A stretch of DNA of 64,000 nt from Aurantiochytrium sp. KH105 (lineage: Eukaryota; Sar; Bigyra; Thraustochytrida; Thraustochytriidae), in NCBI GenBank assembly GCA_003116975.1, contig BGKB01000123.1, positions 124,001-188,000 on the forward strand. The letters run 5' to 3'. Below, one piece after another: positions 9,580 to 17,402 of the stretch (its first letter is position 1; every line of letters begins with the position of its first letter). Position numbers and translations under genes: made by a program. The notes beneath the pieces are model-generated. The model did not search any database, was not told where the DNA came from, and was given only the letters and a program-made list of their open reading frames with translations.

Positions 9580-11447
9580 TCACAAACCGCGAGGCTTGGC
9601 GGCGCGGTCCTCCTTGTCGCCAATGTTCTCGTGATTCTCCTCCTCGTCGTCGTCGTCGTCGTCCTCCTCCTCCTCGTCCGTGGCGGCCTCCTCGGTCGAG
9701 GTCAAGGGCGGCTCCGCAGAGGTGGCGCGCCGGAAGACACGCCTGCCAATGTCGGCGGCCGTGGTCCGCACGCCGGCGTCGGAGATGTCGGGCACAGACT
9801 GCTGCCGCGGGACCGGCACCGGGACCGAGGCAGGCGGGGAGTCGAGCAGCTTGGCCGCGGCGAGCTGCGACTCGTGCGTGGGCGAGGACGACCTCAGCCG
9901 CACCGACTGCACGCGGCTCGGCTTGATGGCGGCGAGCTCTGGGTTGGCTCGGAAAACCTTGTTCGTGTTCACCGTGTACTCGGGCGAGGCGGGCGACTGC
10001 GCGGCAGTGGGATTCGTTGAGGCCGGCTGCTTTGCAGCGTCCTTGCCCTTGGAAGTCGCGCCAGAAGAACCAGGTGCACCAGGAGCAGGAGCAGGAACAG
10101 GAGCAGTTAGGGCAGGACCAGCAACAGCAGCAGCAGGTCCGCTTGTCGAGGCCACGCGGAGCTGCTCCAAAGATGACTTGGGCACCGCGCTAGACTCCAT
10201 GCGAAGCGCCCCGGCGGCCATGGCCGCGCTCGCAGACGACTTTCGATGGCGCAAGAGAAAAGAGGACGACGGCGACGAAGTCGAGCCATCCGCTGTTGAG
10301 GACGTCACGGTGCCAGCCGAAGACGTGGTCGAACTCATGGTATGTGTCGACGAAAAGGAGGCATCCTTGTCCTTGCCTGACGATTTCTCCTTGTCCTTGG
10401 CGTCCTTGTCCTGAAACCAGCTGTTGGGCTTAAATATGCGTTTAATAACGTCGCGCTTGCGGCGGCGCGTCTGCGAATCGCCCTCCTTGGCGGCCTTGTT
10501 TGTTTTATCGAAATCGCGCAGGGCGTCGATGGCCACATCCAAGTCCGGCATGCACGCTTTAATGTAGCCCCAAATGCGATGACCAAAGAGGATCATCACC
10601 TCGAGGCGTGTCTGCGGTGGTTCGCGCTTGTCGACCTCGGCGGCACGGCGCTCGTCGTTCAGGCGTTTGATCGACTTGTGCTCCTGGATGAGCTCCATGG
10701 GGTCCCGCGCACCGCAAATGGACGGCAGAAACGGCACAAAGAGATCATAACTGTGCATTTCGAAGATACGCCGCCGTGACACGGTGCAGAGCAATGCAAA
10801 AATTTGCCCTGCAAGGCTGATGGCGGTGCTCAGCACCTCGTTCGAGCATCCTGCGTGAAAGGTCACCATCGTGTGCATGAGATCCTCGGCAAGGTTTGAT
10901 CCAACCTCGCTGCGCTTGTCGTCGTCGCGCGACTCGCCAAGAGCAAACTTGCGCAAGTCCTCTGTGCAAAACGTGAAGGGAAGCAGCGGTTTGGGAAGGT
11001 CACGAAGAAACCCCTTGAGAAGCGAGCTGATCGCATTCGCGCACTCTGCGAGGCCCTGCGCAGCATCAACAATCATGGACACGCGGTTGCAAGCATTTCG
11101 GGCGTCAGATCATCATTTCCGGCGTCAAATCATTGGTCGATCGATGCAAATCGTAGGCCGGGAAATGGAGAACAAAACGAAGATAAACTCACCTTGCTCG
11201 CGCGGTTCTCCTCGACAAAGAGGCTGACCTTTTGGTATGGTAGACCCTCTGGATACTTCATGATGGCCTTGAGCCTGTCGAGCGTGCTGTCTGCGGCCCG
11301 CACGCGAAAGAGTCCTGGCTCAAAGTCCTCTACGCCGAGCGCGCCCTCGACGTATTTTCCCAGCCACTTCGTGCACGCCAGCGCGTTCACGAGCTCCGGG
11401 ATACATCCCTCGATGCTGGCGTTCTCGGCGCCGGGGGAGGCTTGCAT
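9580..11447 (-). CDS. RhoGAP-domain protein, two exons
   Basis: GTPase-activating protein for Rho/Rac/Cdc42-type GTPases. Exon 1 is 11447-11193 and exon 2 is 11055-9580. The 137-nt intron has donor GTGAGT and acceptor GCGCAG and is in phase 0, giving 576 residues. The GAP fold is readable across the junction: GLFRVRA carries the Arg finger (about R48), followed by GLAECANAISSLLKGFLRDLPKPLL and a later block near YDLFVPFLPSI at the position of the family's conserved Asn/Pro segment. After the domain comes a Lys-rich linker and a long Ser/Ala/Pro-rich disordered region that ends in a run of Asp/Glu. The ATG at 11447 is preferred over one at 11639, because the longer frame would cross the CGCAAGTG elements. 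It is head to head with a RhoGEF gene. Confidence 0.8.
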
Positions 11448-11617
11448 CGCGCCCCGCTTTGCCGCCTTGCCTCCCGACGCGCCGCCCGCCTCGCAGCCCG
11501 CACGCGACCGCGCTACGACGGCCCGCGCAAGAATGTTTGTTGTGTCCTTGCTTGGCTTTCTTTCTCTGGCTTGTTCGCTCTTCTGGCTGCCGCGACGTGA
11601 CTGCAGCTCGACACGCG

Positions 11618-11672
11618 CGCAAGTGCAGCGAAACCGCATTCTTCACTTGCAAGCGCGAGAGCTCCACTTGCG
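11618..11672. promoter_or_regulatory. Shared divergent promoter with CGCAAGTG/CACTTGCG elements
   Basis: CGCAAGTG at 11618, CACTTGCA at 11644 and CACTTGCG at 11665 lie between the starts of the RhoGAP gene (11447, minus) and the RhoGEF gene (11812, plus). The 364-bp spacer must contain both promoters. The elements occur in both orientations, which suits a bidirectional role (inference). Confidence 0.5.
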
Positions 11673-11811
11673 CGGGCTGCGCCGCATACCACAGCGGAAA
11701 TCGTTTTTCTTCTCGCGCCGCTTTCTCTATTTTGAGCAACCCTTTTTGCCCTTTGCGCCCGGAGTAGACTCGACTCGCTCGGGCGTGTTTGGGCGCACGC
11801 TCGGCGGGCAC

Positions 11812-14085
11812 ATGGCCGAGGAGACGGCGCGTGGAGCGGCCCAGGAGGCCGCAACAGATGAGGAGGACGTCGCCGAGGAGGTCGCAGAGCTTGCCGACCT
11901 GGCGGCGCGCGATGCCCGCCGGGAGAGGCTCGCCAAAGAGCTCCTCGACTCTGAAACGCGCTACGCCAGCGTCCTCGAGGCCTTTGAGACCGTGGACCAG
12001 CTCGTAGCCGCGGCAATATGCGCCGAAGGGTTCGGCGAGGGCCAGGACCTCGACGAAGATTTAGATCTGTACGAGGGAACTGCGGATGCCGCGCTCGCAA
12101 GACATCAACCGCTCGTTTCTCCTCGAATGCGATGCCTTTTTGCAACAATGCGACAACTTGCCGTCCTCAGTCGGGCCACCGCGCTGGCGCTGCAGAAATC
12201 TATGCGAGAGTATGGCCCGGACCGCGTAGGCGCAATTCTCGTTCGTTTCGCGGACGCCACCTACCTTTACGAGGAGTATGCCGGCGCGCACACATGTCTG
12301 CAGCAGGAGATTGCTCGTCTGGGGTCTCATCCTGAGTTTGTGCAAATATGGCGCAGGGCTGCACGCCTCGTAGCAAACAAGGGCCTCGCTCTCCCTGCGA
12401 TTTTTCCTGCTCAGGACGGGGCGACTGCTGCGGCGACTTCGGGCTTCACTTCTTCGTTCTCGTTCTCGTCCTCGTCGTCGTCCACTTTCACGACGTCCAG
12501 TCAGCTGCCAACGACGCTAAGTAGCTTTCTGATATTGCCCATTCAACGTATTCCGCGCTACGAAATGCTTCTCGAGGAAATGCGCCGAGAGGCCAATGCT
12601 GTCGAGAGTCTCGAGGCCTTATCTGCTCACCTCGGCACAGGCCGTAAATCCTACGATTGGTGGGCCAAAGAGCAGCGTCTCGTGGTTGAAGCGCGGGATC
12701 TCTTTCGCGAGATAGCTGGCCGCATGGAACTTGCCATCCGTGCTGCGGACAGCAGACCTTTCCTTCTCGCAGCATCGCTGCCCCCTCCTCCATCGCGGCC
12801 AGACCTGCCGAAGGTACAAAGCACCGAAATTAATGCAGACGCGAGCACAGAGGCCAAAAATGACTCTTTTCTAGTCACAAAGACCATGTTGGCAAATGAG
12901 TACGAGCTTCTTCGAGATCTCATTCTTGCCGAGGAGACGTGGGCTCTGGCTCGCATCAAAGAAGCGAGTGCAACGGATGCAATGCAAGTCGGCGCGAATG
13001 TCGCAGACGACCAAGCTCTCTTGCTCCTCGCGCAAGCTGTAATTCATACTCGCCAGGTCAGTGGTCATTTTGTTCGAGTCCTCCAACGAGAATTGGTGGC
13101 CTCGACCTCTATATGGGACGATATTTGCTGGCTTGCGAGCCTTGCACATCTGCACACCAGTTATGCAGTTGCGTTTGTACACGCATGGCGATTAGTTGCG
13201 CCGCCGCTTCAGTCTTCGAAGGAAGCAATTCCCTCGTGGCTACGTGCGCACGCCACGCTCTCTCGCAGGCTCTATGGACTTGGCAGGAGTGCAGGCAGTA
13301 AAGGTGGCGTCCTACGCAGCGGACTTGGCGCAGCGGACTTTGCTCGCCTTCGCGAGCCAATGCAGCGCGTTGTGAAGCTCGAAGCAGACTTTGCCCGTCT
13401 GGTCATGCATCCGGGGCCCTTTCGTGCACGGCGACCCGACTTTGCCGAGGCTTGTAGCTTTGTGCAATCGGTGGTCTTGCACGCGCATCGAAGTTTGGAC
13501 AATTGGTTCCTCTCCCGATTGCTTACTTTGCAAAGTCCGTTGGTGGATCCGCTGCAAGATACAATTGTGCGTGTCGGCATCTTATATGTGCGCAAGCGGG
13601 CCCACTTGGTCTGTTTGTGCACAGACCGGATTATTTCGGGGCCGCTGCTGCACTCCAACAAGGGTTGCTTGGAGCCTGTGCCTCGCGACGAGGTGGCGAT
13701 CGACCTCGGCTCCCCGGACACTCGCGGGAATGCTAATTCGGGCAAAGTAGTCGAAAACGTGGCGACGACAACGCAGGGATCGACTTCTGGAATGGGCAAG
13801 GGAGGTATGGGAAGAAGACGCGGTAAGGCGGGTACGCCCGGATCGGGACGATTTGTGCAAATTTATTTACGAAACGTGGATAGGATCGTGGCGGAGTCCA
13901 TGTCTGCCACAGTCATACTGGAACCCAATTTATTGTCGTTATGTGCGCCAGATGTCTCGGGCAGCGCTACCGACCCAGAGAGCGTCCTTGCGCTCTGGAC
14001 GGTGCCTGTGCCACCTCGAGGCCAGACGCGGACCGCGATTTTTGAGGCCTGGGTTCACTCATTGATGAGGTTGCAGCGCCAGTAG
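11812..14085 (+). CDS. RhoGEF (DH-domain) protein, probably with two DH-like modules and a PH-like end
   Basis: Guanine-nucleotide exchange factor for Rho-family GTPases. From the ATG at 11812 it has 757 residues; the frame is open further upstream but enters the divergent promoter. A DH domain begins near residue 40 (LAKELLDSETRYASVLEAF) and carries the diagnostic helix FLILPIQRIPRYEMLLEEM at about 236-255. A second, weaker DH-like stretch starts near 359 (NEYELLRDLILAEETW) and includes LREPMQRVVKLEADFARL. The last ~170 residues (from TIVRVGILYVRKRAHLVCL) look like a diverged PH domain interrupted by a Gly/Lys/Arg-rich insert. The tandem arrangement is my reading and needs structural confirmation. 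The neighbour at 9580-11447 is the opposing activity, a RhoGAP. Confidence 0.8.
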   Translation: MAEETARGAAQEAATDEEDVAEEVAELADLAARDARRERLAKELLDSETRYASVLEAFETVDQLVAAAICAEGFGEGQDLDEDLDLYEGTADAALARHQPLVSPRMRCLFATMRQLAVLSRATALALQKSMREYGPDRVGAILVRFADATYLYEEYAGAHTCLQQEIARLGSHPEFVQIWRRAARLVANKGLALPAIFPAQDGATAAATSGFTSSFSFSSSSSSTFTTSSQLPTTLSSFLILPIQRIPRYEMLLEEMRREANAVESLEALSAHLGTGRKSYDWWAKEQRLVVEARDLFREIAGRMELAIRAADSRPFLLAASLPPPPSRPDLPKVQSTEINADASTEAKNDSFLVTKTMLANEYELLRDLILAEETWALARIKEASATDAMQVGANVADDQALLLLAQAVIHTRQVSGHFVRVLQRELVASTSIWDDICWLASLAHLHTSYAVAFVHAWRLVAPPLQSSKEAIPSWLRAHATLSRRLYGLGRSAGSKGGVLRSGLGAADFARLREPMQRVVKLEADFARLVMHPGPFRARRPDFAEACSFVQSVVLHAHRSLDNWFLSRLLTLQSPLVDPLQDTIVRVGILYVRKRAHLVCLCTDRIISGPLLHSNKGCLEPVPRDEVAIDLGSPDTRGNANSGKVVENVATTTQGSTSGMGKGGMGRRRGKAGTPGSGRFVQIYLRNVDRIVAESMSATVILEPNLLSLCAPDVSGSATDPESVLALWTVPVPPRGQTRTAIFEAWVHSLMRLQRQ

Positions 14086-14418
14086 GCACCAGCGAATTGT
14101 AGTTTTGCTTTTGGCGAGGGAGTAAGGGAGAGACGGAGGGAGGGAGGGAGGGAGGGAGGAGGGGCGAGAAGCGGAGGGCCGCTTTGAGGAAAACAACAGA
14201 GAAAACAGTGATTGTGCTTGCTTGTCCAGGGACAGGACAAGCGTGCGTGGCCCTTTATATTAAAATTATTCCCGACACCCTCCCCCCCGCTCCTTTTTCT
14301 TCACCGTAGACACATAATTGGAAGAAAGAAAAGATGCACAGCGTATCCTCATAAAGTTGTCCTTGCCTTGCCCAAGCGGATAACTTATCGCGCGCGCGCG
14401 CTCGTCGATTTTTTCAAG
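14086..14418. other. Short spacer between convergent genes
   Basis: It contains a GGGA tetranucleotide tract (about 14136-14162) and the 3' flanks of the RhoGEF gene and the Cys-rich membrane-protein gene. Nothing else is seen. Confidence 0.6.
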
Positions 14419-15162
14419 TTAAAATTCCGGGATCGACTCGGCGCGCGCGATTGTGTTTTCACCCACAGAGTCTGGAAACGAAGAGGCATCATCGTCGAAG
14501 TCGCCTTCATCGCCAAAGCGAGCCCCGTTCTTGGGACGTCCAGAATCGCGCGAGAAGATGCCGAGATTCCCGGCTTCAGGGCCCCTCCAGCTCGTGATGT
14601 TAAGAGCCTTTCCCCTGCGGCGACGCGCACGGAGGAAGAGCACGAAGACAAGGGCAATGAGCGCGACGCCGGCTGACGCGCCTGCAATAATAGGAATCTC
14701 ACTTGACGCTTCAGAGATATCAGAACCGGGCGTTGGCGCTAGCGTGGGGGACTTTGTAGGTTTTGGCGTGGGCGCTCGCGTGGGAAAGGCGGTCGTGCCC
14801 TCGCGCCGAATACAGTTTTCGTCCAAAAAGATGGGAATTTCGGGAGGGTCGTCTTGCGCCCTACAATATTCGGACGGGACACACTCCCCGGTATAGTCGC
14901 CGTCCTCGACACAGTCATCGTCTGTCTCGGGAGGGGTACGCATCACGCGGCACTTGGCGTACCTGTAGTAGCAGAATCGTGTGGGCTGGCAGCCACTGGG
15001 ACCTTCGGAGCTATCGCATCCTCCCTGCTTGGTGCACGTGCAGTCATAATCCGTCTCCGGGATCTCTGCGCAGTAGGAGGGTGCTGCTTCGGGCCAAGTT
15101 GCCCAGTAGCACCTCTCCGCCAGCTCGCACGATGTCTCGTCGTTGTACTCGTTGCACGCCAT
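14419..15162 (-). CDS. Cys-rich single-pass membrane protein, unknown function
   Basis: The 247-residue protein begins directly with a Cys-rich region (about 1-110, some 14 cysteines, with CYWATWPEA and CTCTKQGGCD). A Thr/Pro stalk with repeated PT motifs follows (TPKPTKSPTLAPTP, the type seen in stramenopile surface proteins). One strong membrane helix comes next (IIAGASAGVALIALVFVLFL), then a basic stop-transfer cluster and an acidic cytosolic tail. This is the plan of a cell-surface receptor or adhesin. No signal peptide precedes the Cys-rich part, and an in-frame TGA lies at 15178-15180. So either the true N-terminus is on an upstream exon or the TM helix inserts the protein N-out. Two CACTTGCG elements lie 33-51 bp upstream. 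Confidence 0.65.
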   Translation of the reverse strand: MACNEYNDETSCELAERCYWATWPEAAPSYCAEIPETDYDCTCTKQGGCDSSEGPSGCQPTRFCYYRYAKCRVMRTPPETDDDCVEDGDYTGECVPSEYCRAQDDPPEIPIFLDENCIRREGTTAFPTRAPTPKPTKSPTLAPTPGSDISEASSEIPIIAGASAGVALIALVFVLFLRARRRRGKALNITSWRGPEAGNLGIFSRDSGRPKNGARFGDEGDFDDDASSFPDSVGENTIARAESIPEF

Positions 15163-15194
15163 GCTCCCCGTCCCTGATCAGCGCCGCCGCGTCC

Positions 15195-15213
15195 CACTTG
15201 CGTCCCACTTGCG
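15195..15213. promoter_or_regulatory. Two CACTTGCG elements 11 bp apart
   Basis: CACTTGCGTCC is repeated in direct tandem at 15195 and 15206, exactly one helical turn apart, just upstream of the Cys-rich membrane-protein ATG (15162, minus). The proximity to an ATG makes this the clearest promoter-proximal case of the element. Confidence 0.55.
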
Positions 15214-15530
15214 TCCCACGCACGTGAACCACGCCGGCGCGCAGCAGCGAAGGTCGCTCGAGCGCGCTCGCGTCTGCCTCCCCTCGCCGCGTTTCGGTCT
15301 GCCGCGGCTCCGATCTGCACGTGCGCGAGGCGCTCTGCGCTCTTGTCAATCCGTCTGCGCGGGCGATGCATGCGATGCGCGGACCCGGTTCTTAGGGCTG
15401 CGCGCCCGTACTGCAGCTTATCCGCGCACGTGCTAAACTTGTAGCTGCGGAGGCCGGCACGTGCACGCCGCGGTGAGGTAGGGACTAGACCAAAGCACGA
15501 GGCTGATCCATGCCGGTACGCGCGCCTCGC

Positions 15531-15600
15531 CGGGCCTCGACTCGACGCGCCTCGACGCGACGCGACTCGACGCGACGCGACTCGACGCGACGCGACGAGA
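15531..15600. repeat. CGACG/CTCGACG-type tandem repeat
   Basis: A degenerate array built from CTCGACGCGACGCGA units (period 15, about four copies) lies upstream of the Cys-rich protein gene. The frames that remain open through it are repeat artefacts. Confidence 0.8.
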
Positions 15601-15726
15601 GCGCGGCAGCGGCGGACGCAGGTTGCAGAGCAGGGCGCGAAGAGCTTGGCGCAGCAGCGGAGCGGGGCGCGCGGGAGGCGGGGGAGCGGGAAAGAAATGG
15701 AGCGGCAGGTGCCCTGCTCTGGCTCA

Positions 15727-15989
15727 CTGTAGGCCCTGAGCGAGATGGATGAGCCGTGTTCGCGCGAACTGGACGATTGGGCGAGGCCTAACAAAGTGAG
15801 CTGGGATTGCCGGCCCGGGTAGTCGTCGTAGTACGGAGGAGGAGACGGAGAAGTTGAAGGACGGTCCTGCAGCAGCGGGCCAGAAGCTGGGCTGCCGGAA
15901 ATGGTGCGCTCGACACGCGGTGAAAACAAGCTGTTGTTGCTGCAGCTGCTGGTGGCAGGAAGACAAACTAAAGGCCGAGCAGAAGATGT
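15727..15989 (+). repeat. Dispersed ~260-bp repeat, copy A
   Basis: This segment is highly similar over its whole length to 22109-22362, in the same orientation. Shared landmarks include GGACGATTGGGC, GCCTAACAAAGTGAG, GGAGACGGAGAAGTTGAAGG and GGCTGCCGGAAATGGTGCGC. Copy A contains an in-frame TAG where copy B is open. The two copies bracket the transposase block. The spacer 15163-17402 around it holds no convincing gene. Confidence 0.9.
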
Positions 15990-16829
15990 ATACCGCACAG
16001 CACATGCACGATCAATGCACGCATGTGCTTTGACTGCTACTGGCTATTCAAGCTGGGTAAAGGCGGCTGCGGCGGGTAGGCCGGAGAGCCACTGTCAGGT
16101 CAGATCTCATGGGGCCTCTACTTGCGCGCAATGAAAGGCGCGCTTGGACGGGGGGAGAGGAGGGGGGGGGTAGTTGCGTTCAGGAACCATTGGTGAGGGA
16201 GGATAAGCGTCTGAAGCCGTCGCGCAAAGTAAGGAGAAGGCGTGAGGCGAGATCGAGATCGCGACTTAAACGGGGCGAGCTTCTTTGTTTCGCTAGATAG
16301 GTAGTCGCCAAAATCATAGATACTCATAGCACTATCACCTTCCCCTCCGCCGCTTTGAGCAGTGACGCGTGAGTAGCGCTCGTCGCGCGCACGCCATCGT
16401 AACGTCAATAAATACGCACCTGGACGAGGTTTGCCTAGACTCCTTGTCCCGTCCACATAAGTTGGAATCCAAGGAATGTGGCATTTACGAACTTTGCAAA
16501 TGGAAGCCGAATTGTGAGGGTGTCCCAGTCTACATAGAAGACATGAGTAAGTCCACCTCATAATGCCAATAATAAATTAGCCGTTCGGGGCTATTGGGGC
16601 CTGTATGAATCCGAACTTTCTCGCTTGCCCGCTCACTCCAAACTATCAAGAAATCGGCGCTACTCGCACTAGATATGAGCTTTGACGCATCGATCCCAAT
16701 CATCCTAGTTTCGCGGGGTTTTCCCTTTTCATTGAAGGGTTTTTGAGGGTTCGAGGTAATAGCTTCCAGAGGACAGATTTGACTTCGTGCACAACGATAT
16801 TATAAAAGGAAAAGGTGATACCCGGCTTG

Positions 16830-16830
<1 letters not shown>

Positions 16831-16865
<35 letters not shown>
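16831..16865. repeat. CA microsatellite
   Basis: A pure CA dinucleotide run of about 17 copies. A TATAAAAGG sequence lies about 30 bp before it (from 16801), but no gene start follows that I can support. The stretch 16000-17400 is otherwise unremarkable. Confidence 0.95.
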
Positions 16866-16867
<2 letters not shown>

Positions 16868-17402
16868 AGGAAACACACTTTCGCGAAGGAAGTAGTACAA
16901 AAGTTTCATGTTAAGATTCGTGCTGCTTTGGATAAGAATTCAATTCGCGACCATATTTGGTCTCAGCGAGAACGCACGCCCTCCAGATCAGATTTTTCGC
17001 AGACTTGAGGGCTTTCTACAAAGTTTTCAGGGCTTCCTTGGACTGCATTATAGGCGGTGTTGCCTGGGAAAGAAGGGTCCGAAGCTCAGCCTTTCCATTT
17101 ACTACATCGTCGATATTTGACGTTCCTTGCGGTTGCAGTCATTTTCCTTCCTCTAGAACCGGAACCGTAGCGCCAGCACCAGCGCCTGCGCTTGAGCTTG
17201 GGCTTGCACTAAGAACCCTTGGAGAATCAGATGCATGCAACTCCCGAAGCGCCACGTCGTCATTCCCTGATGTGCTATTTGTTCGTCGAAAAAGCGACGA
17301 CGTGCTCTGGGGTCGATTACTCACATGGCCTGTACCTGCGCGCACCGGGGTGCTAACCGCGGCTTCAATTCTCAATCTAAGAACTTCACTCGACCTTGAG
17401 CT

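Noticed and set aside
14943..15998. Long minus-strand frame of 351 residues
   Set aside because: Arg/Ser/Ala-biased, crosses the promoter elements and the dispersed repeat, and overlaps the better-supported membrane-protein frame.
16798..16865. TATA box (TATAAAAGG) before a gene
   Set aside because: No coding start with support follows in either direction within a usual distance; only a CA microsatellite does.
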